The notes beneath the pieces are model-generated. The model ran no database searches. It was given only the letters and a program-made list of their open reading frames with translations, and was not told the origin of the DNA. Below, piece by piece: positions 42,272 to 50,970 of a stretch of DNA of 64,000 bases. Numbering within the stretch: position 1 is the stretch's first letter; each line of letters begins with the position of its first letter. Origin of the DNA: M3007 sp037445225 (lineage in GTDB: Bacteria; Bacteroidota; Bacteroidia; Chitinophagales; Saprospiraceae); assembly GCA_037445225.1 (NCBI GenBank), contig JBBIKW010000005.1, forward strand, positions 1-64,000. Reading direction: 5' to 3'. Position numbers and translations under genes: made by a program.

Positions 42272-43509
42272 TGTGCGGCGAAGGTGTTTTTACGAATGAA
42301 TGGAATGCAAATCGCCGCTAAAGTGCACAAAATTACCATGATTAAGAAACCCGGCTGATAGGAACCGCTCGAAGAGCGCACGGCTCCTAAGTAAGCGATG
42401 CCCAACACGCCAGCCAGGGTATCTATCATGGTGTAAGTACCCAAAATCTTGCCATAACTGTGCCCCCCGTAATAGTCGGCAATGAGAACCTGGATAATTG
42501 TAAACGTCCCACTAAAGCCCACTCCGAAAACCACCGCATACACCCACACGAGCAGCTGGGGCTGTCGGTTCGAAAAGAAAAGCAATAGTGAGCCCAACAC
42601 CATGTTGAGCGTAGCAAATTGCATGATGTACTTCTTGTCGAAGCGGTCGCTCAGCCATCCGAACAAAACCTTGCCTATCAGGCTGCAAGCAAAGAAGAGC
42701 CCTAGGACACTCCCTGCGGGAAGCTGGCCTCCTAAGTCTTTTAAGTAGAGCGCCTGGTGCTGCACTACGGCCAAGATGGTAAACCACATTGCTGCCGTAG
42801 CAACCAAGATGAGGTAAAAAGTCGGCGTACGAAGCACCTGGGCTAACGTGGGGCCGCTTGGTACTGCAGTAGGCACATCGGTAGAAAAGGCCAACGGCTT
42901 CGCTGCCGCTATGCCGTCGGGTTGCAAGCCCAGCTGCTGCGGTGAATTGCGAACAAAAACCAACAGCGGCAATATCAACGTTACCACGGCGATGGCAGCC
43001 AGCGCCATTGCTGCTCCTCGCCAACCCATGCTTTCGATAAAACGCGCTGCTAACGGGTTAAAGATGGCTCCTCCCAAACTGGAGCCTAATAAAAAAATAC
43101 CTACGGCAATGCCTCGATAGCGCACAAACCAACGCGTAAGCAGGTACATGCTCGACAGAATGCCGCAAAGCACCAAGCTCAGCGAGAACAATAAATAAAT
43201 AAGGTGCATTTGCCACAGCGAGCGGATATAGGCAAAGCCGAAAAGGCTCAGCGTCATGAGCACTGCGCCGTTCAGTAGGATGACACGCGTGCTGAGGCGG
43301 TCGAGCAGGCTCCCTACCAATGGCGACAAGATGGCTACAGCCAAAAAGAGCAGCTGCGCCGGGCGCGTCACCTCGCTCTGGTTCCAGCCAAACTCGCGAA
43401 CCAGCTCGGGATAAAAAATGGGCAAAGAATTGAGAACTAGGCCGTTGGTAACCGTGTAAGCCAGAGTAAGTGCGGCCAGAAGGAACCAACCGAAAAAGGG
43501 CTTTTTCAT
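42268..43509 (-). CDS. MFS transporter (monocarboxylate/oxalate-formate type)
   Basis: A 413-residue protein with twelve predicted membrane helices. PLVGSLLDRLSTRVIL and its second-half counterpart LFGWLSDRFDKKYIMQFATL are the conserved MFS loops between helices 2-3 and 8-9. LLTRWFVRYRGIAVGIFLLGSSLGG resembles monocarboxylate or oxalate/formate antiporters. It probably moves an organic acid made or used by the surrounding enzymes; direction and substrate are unknown. It starts 51 bases after the LeuC-like gene and overlaps marR. Confidence 0.85.
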   Translation of the reverse strand: MKKPFFGWFLLAALTLAYTVTNGLVLNSLPIFYPELVREFGWNQSEVTRPAQLLFLAVAILSPLVGSLLDRLSTRVILLNGAVLMTLSLFGFAYIRSLWQMHLIYLLFSLSLVLCGILSSMYLLTRWFVRYRGIAVGIFLLGSSLGGAIFNPLAARFIESMGWRGAAMALAAIAVVTLILPLLVFVRNSPQQLGLQPDGIAAAKPLAFSTDVPTAVPSGPTLAQVLRTPTFYLILVATAAMWFTILAVVQHQALYLKDLGGQLPAGSVLGLFFACSLIGKVLFGWLSDRFDKKYIMQFATLNMVLGSLLLFFSNRQPQLLVWVYAVVFGVGFSGTFTIIQVLIADYYGGHSYGKILGTYTMIDTLAGVLGIAYLGAVRSSSGSYQPGFLIMVILCTLAAICIPFIRKNTFAAQ

Positions 43510-43560
43510 GAACAGTGCTTTTGACGATGAGACATATCGGCGTCGATCTTTTGGGAAGCA

Positions 43561-44802
43561 TCACTCCTCTGTGTGCGGCGGGGGTGCTGCGATACACCCA
43601 ACCAACACAGAGGCCGCCACAGTGGCCGGCGATGCCAGGAAAATGCGAGCGTTTGGGTTGCCCATGCGCCCGCGAAAATTGCGGTTGGCAGCGGAAATAA
43701 CCGTTTCGCCGTCCGCAGGTATCCCTTCGTGGCTACCCACGCAAGGGCCGCATCCAGGAGCAATGATCGTAGCGCCAGCACTCACTAAGGCCTGCGCCGT
43801 GCCGTCGAGCATAGCGTCGAGCAAGACCGAGCGCGAAGCCGGAGCAATAACCAGCCGCACGCCTTCCGCTATCCGCTTCCCGCGCAAGATGCGCGCCGCC
43901 GCCTGAAGGTCTTCCAACCGCCCATTTCCACAAGTACCTATAAATCCATACTGTATTGGCGTGCCCAAATAGCGCTCAATGGCATGCACATTGTCGGGCG
44001 ACTCTGGAGCCGCCACCTGCGGAGGCAACTCCCCAATATCGATATCGAGCGTTTGGGCGTACTGGGCCGAAGCGTCGGGCTCTATCGGTTCAAAGGGATA
44101 GGGCAGCTGGAGCCCGCGCGGATGCACGAAGCCCGTTTTAGCGCCCATTTCCGCCGTCATATTGGCTATGCACATGCGCCCCGCTAACGACATCTTCTCA
44201 AAAGCTTCGCCCTCAAACTCTACCGACATGTAGGTCGCCCCCGAAATGCCCACTTTACCCGTTAAAAACAAGATGAGGTCTTTTGGACTGGCATCGGCTC
44301 TCAGTCGGCCGTGGCAGCGAATGCGCAGGGAAGCCGGCGTTTTTAGCCAAATCTTACCGGTGAGCATCACTGCAGCCAGATCGGTCGAGCCCACGCCACA
44401 GGCAAAGGCGTTGAGCGCTCCGTAAGTAGACGTGTGGCTGTCGGCACCCGTAAACAAATAGCCGGGGCGCACATAGCCGTGTTCTACCATCAGCTGATGG
44501 CAGATGCCCTCGCCGACCTCAAAGAGGCGGATCCCTTGTTGGCGCGCAAATTCGCGCATGAGGCGGTGTAGGTTGGCAATGCGCTCGTTGGGCGCTGGCG
44601 CCGCATGGTCGATAACTAAAGCGCACTTTTCAGGGGCCCATACCCGCTGCCCACCCATCTTCTCGAAAGCCCGCAAGGCGGCAGGCGCCGTGGTATCGGT
44701 CGCCATCAATCCATCAACAGGGGCGATGACGATATCGCCCGGCCAAACGCGCTGTCCCGTCTTTTGAAAGAGTATTTTTTCTGCAATGGTCATTCCACCC
44801 AT
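43561..44802 (-). CDS. LeuC-like hydro-lyase large subunit (aconitase superfamily), copy 1
   Basis: A 413-residue 4Fe-4S hydro-lyase subunit of the 3-isopropylmalate dehydratase/homoaconitase group. TGADSHTSTYGALNAFACGVG is the substrate and cluster-site segment. The cluster cysteines lie in GTCGNGRLEDL and PGCGPCVGSHEG. The start was set at 44802 because AGGAGG is 5 bases upstream; the ATG at 44793 is an alternative. Paired with the LeuD-like gene just upstream. It lies among catabolic rather than leucine genes and a second such pair exists at 54363-56190. A catabolic dehydratase acting on a citramalate-, maleate- or homoaconitate-like acid is more likely than leucine synthesis. Confidence 0.85.
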   Translation of the reverse strand: MGGMTIAEKILFQKTGQRVWPGDIVIAPVDGLMATDTTAPAALRAFEKMGGQRVWAPEKCALVIDHAAPAPNERIANLHRLMREFARQQGIRLFEVGEGICHQLMVEHGYVRPGYLFTGADSHTSTYGALNAFACGVGSTDLAAVMLTGKIWLKTPASLRIRCHGRLRADASPKDLILFLTGKVGISGATYMSVEFEGEAFEKMSLAGRMCIANMTAEMGAKTGFVHPRGLQLPYPFEPIEPDASAQYAQTLDIDIGELPPQVAAPESPDNVHAIERYLGTPIQYGFIGTCGNGRLEDLQAAARILRGKRIAEGVRLVIAPASRSVLLDAMLDGTAQALVSAGATIIAPGCGPCVGSHEGIPADGETVISAANRNFRGRMGNPNARIFLASPATVAASVLVGCIAAPPPHTEE

Positions 44803-44813
44803 ATCCACCTCCT

Positions 44814-45308
44814 TCAGAATGTCCCGTGTTCGCGCAGATAGTTGACTAAGCCGCCAGCATTTAAGATGCGCAGCATGACGTCGGGCATAGGATTGATCGC
44901 GTACGTCTTACCCGTGGTGCAGTTGTATACCTTTCCAGCGCTCAAATCTACCTCTAACACATCGCCGTCGGCAATGTCGTGGTGCGGTATCTCGAGCGCC
45001 GGCAGTCCGATGTTGATGGCGTTTCGAAAAAATATACGGGCGAAGTAGCGGGCAATGACAGCAGCCACCCCCGCCGTCTGCAAGGCGAGAGGCGCCTGCT
45101 CCCGCGAAGAACCACATCCAAAGTTATCGCCCGCCACTAAGAAATCGCCCGGCTGAAGACGTTGGCGAAAAATAGGGTCGAGGTCTTCCAACACGTGCTC
45201 TGCCAACGCCTGAGCATCGAGCGTCTTAGTGTATTTACCCGGAATGATGCGGTCGGTATCAATGTTGTCCCCGTATACGTGGGCGCGCCCGCGAAAGAGA
45301 TGGCTCAT
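44814..45308 (-). CDS. LeuD-like hydro-lyase small subunit, copy 1
   Basis: A 164-residue swivel-domain subunit partnering the LeuC-like protein. AHVYGDNIDTDRIIPGKY is the conserved N-terminal substrate-binding motif, and FLVAGDNFGCGSSREQAPLAL carries the GSSREQ signature. ARIFFRNAINIGLPALEI is also typical. The length fits the archaeal-type small subunits used by homoaconitase and 2-methyl-citrate-type enzymes. It lies 11 bases upstream of the large-subunit gene, so the two are co-expressed. Confidence 0.88.
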   Translation of the reverse strand: MSHLFRGRAHVYGDNIDTDRIIPGKYTKTLDAQALAEHVLEDLDPIFRQRLQPGDFLVAGDNFGCGSSREQAPLALQTAGVAAVIARYFARIFFRNAINIGLPALEIPHHDIADGDVLEVDLSAGKVYNCTTGKTYAINPMPDVMLRILNAGGLVNYLREHGTF

Positions 45309-45349
45309 AACCAAGTCAGATAGTTACACGACAGCATGGCGGGAAAAGA

Positions 45350-46756
45350 CTATCCGCGGCGAAGAATATCTTCGACAACGCGCACGGCGCTTTCACAAGC
45401 GCCCTCGACGCCGCTGTTTTTCAAACCCAGGTGTTCTCCCGCAAAATAAATGCGCCCTACCGGTTGGCATAGCTTTGGAAAGAACCGGTACACTTGTCCC
45501 GGCGCTATGTGGAAGTACGCTCCGCGCGCCAGCGGATTGTTGCCCCAAGAGTTCACGTGCAAGACTTCCAGCTGACCTTCGGAGGCTGGGCGTAGCGCTT
45601 TCATCTCGCGCAAGAAAGCCGCGGCGACTTCAGCCTCCGAAAGGCGGTCTAAGGCAGCTGCTTGCAGTCCGTTTACCCAGCAGATGAGCCCTTGTTGGCC
45701 GTTCTGCCCAGGATTGAGAAAGACGCGACCAAAAGGCCCGTCCGTCCACATGTTGACAGGCAGGCCGTCGTCTTCCCAGAAAGGCCTTCGAAAAGCCACA
45801 TGCAACTGCGTGATGCGGGTGTACGGGAGCGTTTTCGCCGCCTCCTCGTACACGGCGGGCACCCCCCTGGTAAAGCGGATCTGAGAAAGCACGCTCATGG
45901 GCACCGAGACCACAGCGTATCGGGCTCGGTAGTGGGCTCCATCTGCACAGTAGACGCTGACGCGGCGGCCGCGGTCGTGGATACGCACCACAGATTTGCC
46001 CGTCAAGACACCGCCGCGCAACCGGGCGGCAATCGCTTCGGGCAAGCGTTGGTTGCCTCCTTGAATGCGCAAAACCTGGCGACTACCGCCTTTTTGGCGA
46101 AATGTCAGCGCGCGAAATACGTAGAGGGCCGACGTAGTCTCAATGTCGTTCGTGTTGGCGTTCGCGCCGATGAGCCGAATGGCCTCTTGCGAGGCGCCCT
46201 TCTGGCGCAGCAGCGCTGCCACCGACACATCATAGTCAGCGAAGCGGGGGTCGCACCAATCCTCTATCGATTGAAGCGGGTTGAGCGGGCCCATCAAGGC
46301 CGACTCTAAAAGGGCGGGAGCATACTTTTTTTCGCTTTCCGCTAAGGCATTGTGCGGTGAAGAAGGCCAATCCTTATCTAGGATACACTGGCCTTTTACG
46401 CAGTAAAGCACCGGCATGCGGCGTATGTCACCGCCTGAAGGGCGTACCGCAGAAATGCCCACCTTTTCCGACAAGCCCAACAACAGCCGATAGCCATCGC
46501 CGATTTCCGTACCTCCCGTCTCGGGCTTCCAAGGCAAGTGGTCTAACGTATAGAGGCGACCGCCAATGCGCTGTCCTGCCTCTAAGACGCGAACCGTGAG
46601 GCCCTGCTCCTGCAAGGCATAAGCCGCATACAAGCCGGAAATGCCGGCACCTACTACAACAACATCGGTCGCTTCTTCGCTAGCAAACGCAAAGCGCCCC
46701 AACACAAGCGAGCCGCAGGCCAGCGTCGTCTGTTTGAGAAATGTGCGCCGTTTCAT
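45350..46756 (-). CDS. Tat-exported flavin amine oxidase
   Basis: A 468-residue FAD enzyme. The N-terminus MKRRTFLKQTTLACGSLVLG is a twin-arginine signal, so the protein is exported folded with its FAD. VVVVGAGISGLYAAYALQEQG is the dinucleotide-binding GxGxxG motif, followed by VLEAGQRIGGRLYT (GG doublet, arginine). The C-terminal IYFAGEHLGLKNSGVEGACES is the second FAD contact of the monoamine oxidase family. It may oxidise an amine or a cyclic substrate in the periplasm as an early step of the pathway. Substrate unknown. Ten bases follow the MFS gene stop. Confidence 0.88.
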   Translation of the reverse strand: MKRRTFLKQTTLACGSLVLGRFAFASEEATDVVVVGAGISGLYAAYALQEQGLTVRVLEAGQRIGGRLYTLDHLPWKPETGGTEIGDGYRLLLGLSEKVGISAVRPSGGDIRRMPVLYCVKGQCILDKDWPSSPHNALAESEKKYAPALLESALMGPLNPLQSIEDWCDPRFADYDVSVAALLRQKGASQEAIRLIGANANTNDIETTSALYVFRALTFRQKGGSRQVLRIQGGNQRLPEAIAARLRGGVLTGKSVVRIHDRGRRVSVYCADGAHYRARYAVVSVPMSVLSQIRFTRGVPAVYEEAAKTLPYTRITQLHVAFRRPFWEDDGLPVNMWTDGPFGRVFLNPGQNGQQGLICWVNGLQAAALDRLSEAEVAAAFLREMKALRPASEGQLEVLHVNSWGNNPLARGAYFHIAPGQVYRFFPKLCQPVGRIYFAGEHLGLKNSGVEGACESAVRVVEDILRRG

Positions 46757-46766
46757 AATGCTTCGT

Positions 46767-47987
46767 TCACCGATCGACAAAATTGAGGTCTTTGTGAAAC
46801 GTCTCTTCTAACTGGGTGAACCCCAAAAAAGCAAGGCCAATAGAGCACACTCCCGTGACGGCTGCCGCAGCGGCTGCACCCATAGCCGGCGTTAGCGCGC
46901 TGAACAGCAGCGACTGCGGGATGACGGAAGCGCGCAATAGGTTTAGGGCCGACGTGGTTACCGTCGAGCGGATATTGGTGCCAAACATCTCCGCAGCATT
47001 TGTCAGAAGTACTATCGTGTAGCCTACGCCGACGCCCATGAACAAAAAGAGGGCATAGTACACCGTCAAGGATATCCGAGCCGCAACGAAGTAAATGGCC
47101 GTCAACACTGAGAAGACGGACAAATAGAGCAGAATAGCGCGTTTCCGACTCTGAAGCCATTGGCTCACCAATCCACAAGAGAAATCGCCGAACGTAAAGC
47201 CCAAGAAAAACATGGTAAACACGGTAGCTACAGAAGGCACCGGATCCATCCCCATATTTTTAGCGATCTCCGGAGTAAATGTCATGACGATACCATTGAC
47301 AAACCACCCGGGAAACCCCATGAGGATGACGGCAGCGTAGCGCCGCAAATGGTAGGCATTGCCCAGCAAAAGGGCCAAGTTTCCCCGCAAGGAGGCGCTT
47401 CGCTCCTTTTTTAGCGCTTCGAACATGCCGCTTTCCAACACACCTAAGCGCAAAAACAGCAGGGCAAAGCCCATCCATCCGCCCAACTGGTAGGTAAACT
47501 GCCACGAATAGCGGCCACCTACCCAAGCGCCCAACAGAGCGCCCAACATGCCACAGGAGCCGATGATGGCCGGCCCTAAGCCGCGCTTTTGCTGCGGCAT
47601 TTGTTCACTGACCAAAGTGATGCCGGCGCCCAGTTCTCCAGCTAAACCAATGCCGGCAAAAAGCCGAAGGGCCAAGAAGGTCGGATAGTTGGGTGCATAT
47701 GCTGCAGCCAGCGTAGTGACCGAATAGAGAAAGATGGAGCCAAACAGCACCGAAAGCCGCCCCTTCTTGTCGCCCAAGATGCCCCATAAGAACCCACCGA
47801 TAAGCATACCCAACATTTGGGCATTCAGCAACCACACCCCTTTGGAGAGCAGTTCGCTTTCCGGCACGCCCACACCTCGCAAGCTGCTCTGCCGCACTAC
47901 GCTGACGATGATGATATCGTATAGATCGACAAAGAAACCCAGAGAGGCAGCAACAATGGCCAATAGGTATGAATGTCGCATTTTCAT
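46767..47987 (-). CDS. MFS transporter, sugar/aromatic-acid porter type
   Basis: A 406-residue, twelve-helix transporter. FFVDLYDIIIVSVV in helix 1, GGFLWGILGDKKGRLSVLFGS in the first MFS loop, and LRLFAGIGLAGELGAGITLVSEQMP in helix 4 are typical of the sugar porter and aromatic acid/H+ symporter groups. It is probably the inner-membrane importer that passes on the substrate taken up by the TonB-dependent receptor. It overlaps the HMG-CoA-lyase-like gene by four bases. Confidence 0.85.
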   Translation of the reverse strand: MKMRHSYLLAIVAASLGFFVDLYDIIIVSVVRQSSLRGVGVPESELLSKGVWLLNAQMLGMLIGGFLWGILGDKKGRLSVLFGSIFLYSVTTLAAAYAPNYPTFLALRLFAGIGLAGELGAGITLVSEQMPQQKRGLGPAIIGSCGMLGALLGAWVGGRYSWQFTYQLGGWMGFALLFLRLGVLESGMFEALKKERSASLRGNLALLLGNAYHLRRYAAVILMGFPGWFVNGIVMTFTPEIAKNMGMDPVPSVATVFTMFFLGFTFGDFSCGLVSQWLQSRKRAILLYLSVFSVLTAIYFVAARISLTVYYALFLFMGVGVGYTIVLLTNAAEMFGTNIRSTVTTSALNLLRASVIPQSLLFSALTPAMGAAAAAAVTGVCSIGLAFLGFTQLEETFHKDLNFVDR

Positions 47988-48886
47988 AAAGCGGGCAGCA
48001 AAGTAGGTAGTGAATACAGCGCACCCGATAGGCGCGTCCCCATCATAGCCTCTACCTCGCGGCTAATAACTGCTACCTGTTGCCAGTCAATCCCTGTCTC
48101 TACGCCCATCTGTTGGAAAAAGTGCACCGTATCTTCCGTGGCGATATTGCCTGTAGCGCCTGGGATGAATGGACATCCGCCTAACCCACCAAAAGCCGTA
48201 TCGAATTGGCGCACTCCGGCTTCATAAGCGGCAAAGACATTCGCCAAGCCCTTGTTTTCGGTGTTATGTAGGTGGAGCGAAAGCGGCACAGAGCCACATA
48301 TCTCGAGCGCAGGAGAGATGATTTCTCGAATCTGCACCGGATGTGCCATGCCGGTAGAGTCTGCTAAGGCAATTTCGTCGGCGCCGGCATCGAGGTGGTG
48401 TTTGATCAAGTCAAAAACGCGTTCTGCGGGAATGGCGCCTTCATATCGGCACCCAAAAGCACATTGGATGCCGGCGCGGACGCGAACCCCCGCGGCTCGG
48501 GCTAAGCGCACGTTTTCGCGAAAATCGGCCTTGGCCTCTTCCAACGTCATGCGCGTATTCTTCCGACTGTGTGTATCGCTAGCCGACAGCGATATGGCCA
48601 GATGCTCGACTCCAGCAGCGAGCGCGCGCTCTACTCCCTTTTGGTTGAGCACTAGCGCGGAGTAGATTACTCCTTCGCGCTTTTGCAGCTGCGCAAAGAG
48701 GGCCTCGGCATCGGCCATCTGTGGCACTAAGCGCGGGTGCACAAACGAGGCTACCTGGATGCGGCGAAGCCCAGCAGCCACCAACCGAGCGATCCAATCC
48801 AACTTCTTTTCTGTGGGAACCACCATGGGAAGCGTCTGCAGACCGTCGCGCAAACCCTGCTCCTCCAAAATCACTTCAGGAACCAT
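47984..48886 (-). CDS. HMG-CoA lyase-like enzyme
   Basis: A 300-residue (beta/alpha)8 lyase of the DRE-TIM group. The conserved start EQGLRDGLQT carries the RD catalytic pair, then VASFVHPRLVPQMADAE, SLHLHNTENKGLANV (metal HxH) and FGGLGGCPFIPGATGNIATED with the active-site Cys of HMG-CoA lyases. The enzyme cleaves 3-hydroxy-3-methylglutaryl-CoA or a related 3-hydroxy acyl-CoA to acetyl-CoA and an oxo acid. In this setting, next to a LeuCD-type hydro-lyase, it may split a hydrated tertiary alcohol acid, with or without CoA. Overlaps its neighbours on both sides. Confidence 0.88.
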   Translation of the reverse strand: MVPEVILEEQGLRDGLQTLPMVVPTEKKLDWIARLVAAGLRRIQVASFVHPRLVPQMADAEALFAQLQKREGVIYSALVLNQKGVERALAAGVEHLAISLSASDTHSRKNTRMTLEEAKADFRENVRLARAAGVRVRAGIQCAFGCRYEGAIPAERVFDLIKHHLDAGADEIALADSTGMAHPVQIREIISPALEICGSVPLSLHLHNTENKGLANVFAAYEAGVRQFDTAFGGLGGCPFIPGATGNIATEDTVHFFQQMGVETGIDWQQVAVISREVEAMMGTRLSGALYSLPTLLPAL

Positions 48887-49997
48887 TGTAGTGCCGTCTT
48901 TTTTGAAACACTTCTACTGGAAAGCCATTGGGTGCCCATAGCACCATAATTTCTACAGGGCCCAAAGTAGGATGGCGCAGGCGCACGCGCGGGTGCGCGA
49001 CGGGTGTATTCGCCTTTCGCACCCGCTGTGCTATCTCGTCCAAATCGCGCGTCTCAAACGACCACATAGCGATACCTCGATAAGGTAGCCGCGGCGGGTG
49101 TGCCGACGGCTTTTCGCGCGCATCTTCAAAGTCCAAAAAGAGCAATTGACCAGTGCGAGCCCCCTGTGGGTATACGATGGAAAAGCGGAAAGGGATACCT
49201 TCGGGAATGCCCAAGGCCGAACCCGAGGAAGAGCGCCACTGCCGGTCGGAGCGCAGTTCTAAGCCCAACACCTGCGTGTAGAAAGCCAATACTTCATCAG
49301 AGTTGTGCACTACCTGTGCCGAATAGCCCGGCCCCCCGTGGCCGGTGGCCGAGTCCACCGGAGCCATCTGGCGCATCCCATCCCCTCGCGTGATGCCCAC
49401 GCAGTGGGTATAATCAGGTGCGTTGAAAATCGTCTCGTAAATGGTGTAAGGAGTGCCATCGGGTCTGAGGATCTTACTAGCCTCTAAGCGGGCCAAGGCG
49501 CCAAAGCCTAAGTTGCGGATGTGATTATCCAATTGCACTTGATTTAAGTTGGGAAAACCAATGGATAGTGGTCCTAACTCCAAGGGGTCATAGCTAGCAT
49601 GTATTGCGGGTACGGGCTGTTCGAAGACTACCACGCGGATCGCTATTTCGCCGACGATCTCGGGGCGATGCAGCCGATACAGATGCCACCGAAGTGTGTC
49701 GGGGATACCCCACATCCGATGCAGCCGCTTCCGAACGGCGCGCTTCACCGGAATAGGCCCTTCCAAGGTCATGCCCATCCCGCTCACATAAAACTGCCGA
49801 ATGCTGTCCAAGGAATTGGTCGATAGGGTCACTTCGCTCAACCTCAAGGTAAGTGCTTCTTCCGGCTTCGAGCGCGGTGCAAGCCAGTCTTGCTCTATCC
49901 ACCGCGGGTCATCCGGCGACAGCTGTTGAGCCCATGCCCACTCCCAACACAAACCACTTATACCAACTACTATGCACAGCGCGCGAAGTGTAAGCAT
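48876..49997 (-). CDS. exported two-domain VOC (glyoxalase/dioxygenase fold) protein
   Basis: A 373-residue protein with a signal peptide (ALCIVVGISGLCWEWAWAQQ). Two vicinal-oxygen-chelate modules follow: LRLSEVTLSTNSLDSIRQFYVSGMGM and, in the second half, GYSAQVVHNSDEVLAFYTQVLGLELRSD with FRFSIVYPQG and IAMWSFETRDLDEI. VOC proteins include extradiol dioxygenases, glyoxalases and resistance proteins, nearly always cytosolic, so export is unusual. The metal ligands cannot be fixed from sequence alone. The gene overlaps the HMG-CoA lyase start by 11 bases. Confidence 0.75.
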   Translation of the reverse strand: MLTLRALCIVVGISGLCWEWAWAQQLSPDDPRWIEQDWLAPRSKPEEALTLRLSEVTLSTNSLDSIRQFYVSGMGMTLEGPIPVKRAVRKRLHRMWGIPDTLRWHLYRLHRPEIVGEIAIRVVVFEQPVPAIHASYDPLELGPLSIGFPNLNQVQLDNHIRNLGFGALARLEASKILRPDGTPYTIYETIFNAPDYTHCVGITRGDGMRQMAPVDSATGHGGPGYSAQVVHNSDEVLAFYTQVLGLELRSDRQWRSSSGSALGIPEGIPFRFSIVYPQGARTGQLLFLDFEDAREKPSAHPPRLPYRGIAMWSFETRDLDEIAQRVRKANTPVAHPRVRLRHPTLGPVEIMVLWAPNGFPVEVFQKRRHYNGS

Positions 49998-50000
49998 CGC

Positions 50001-50885
50001 CTACTTCTTAGATTTTATCTTCTTGAAATACGTCCAACTGGTCTCGTTGGGCGTTTGAAACGTATTAGGAGCATGGGCAAACTCCGGATGGTGCTGCATC
50101 ACGTAGTCGCGCATTTGCTGAGGCAACTTTTCCCAGGCATTTGGCCCCAACACTTTATATCCTCGACATTGATAGACTAAATGTCCCGGCCGTTGACCCA
50201 TACGCATCCACGGTAAGAACGGCCCCACGCGTGTCCAAGCGACCTCCACAGGGATGGTTTTCAGCGCAGGATTAGCCAAGTCGGCCTTGGCAAAGAAGAA
50301 TTGGAATAACTCGGCCGCCTCATACATATCCCCGGCCGAATTTTCGGGAAACTCGGCCACCTTTAGAGGAGAGGGATAGTGCAAAAACACGTCGGTGTAC
50401 ATGACCACGCGGCCGTCCTGCTCCGTATACGGCATGCCCCATTTACCTCGATCCGACTCGAGAAGAAATCTCTGGTTTACCGGGTCATTCCACACCTGAA
50501 TGACTTCACAGGTATCTTTTATCCAAGGGTTGTACCACTTTTCTAGGATCTTTCCCGTCTTCAGATCTTTGTAAAAGCCGACCTCACGGGTGAGCAAGTG
50601 ATATCCGCCCTCTACCTTCTTAAGTTTGCCTACATTGTACATCTCAAAACCAAAAAGAGGCACATCTCGCTCTCCAGGAATGAAGGAGTATACCGTTCCA
50701 GAGGCATAGAAGAAGATCTCTTCGTTTTCATCTATTGAGCCGCGTACTTTGGCAAAAGCTGCCAAGTTGTCGGTGGGCTTCGACAGGTCGAGTGCAGGAG
50801 CAGCTGGCGCCCCTGTGCGCACCGCTTGCTGACTGCTGTCGCAAGCCCAAAACACCATCAGCGCAAAGAACCATGCGTTTTTCAT
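50001..50885 (-). CDS. DUF1838 family lipoprotein
   Basis: A protein of about 294 residues starting MKNAWFFALMVFWACDSSQQ, a lipoprotein signal. The body matches DUF1838: RGSIDENEEIFFYASGTVYS, FGFEMYNVGKLKKVEGGYHLL, TREVGFYKDLKTGKILEKWYNPW and WTRVGPFLPWMRMGQRPGHLVY. DUF1838 proteins are uncharacterised and tend to occur in degradation gene clusters; here it lies directly downstream of the TonB-dependent receptor. It may bind or convert the imported substrate in the periplasm. The ATG at 50891 is an equally possible start. Confidence 0.8.
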   Translation of the reverse strand: MKNAWFFALMVFWACDSSQQAVRTGAPAAPALDLSKPTDNLAAFAKVRGSIDENEEIFFYASGTVYSFIPGERDVPLFGFEMYNVGKLKKVEGGYHLLTREVGFYKDLKTGKILEKWYNPWIKDTCEVIQVWNDPVNQRFLLESDRGKWGMPYTEQDGRVVMYTDVFLHYPSPLKVAEFPENSAGDMYEAAELFQFFFAKADLANPALKTIPVEVAWTRVGPFLPWMRMGQRPGHLVYQCRGYKVLGPNAWEKLPQQMRDYVMQHHPEFAHAPNTFQTPNETSWTYFKKIKSKK

Positions 50886-50970
50886 AGGCATTGTACACGT
50901 GAGTTTGATATACGACGAACAGAAGGACGGTCGGCAGGCGCTTTTGCCTGCCGACCACACCTGGGAGACT

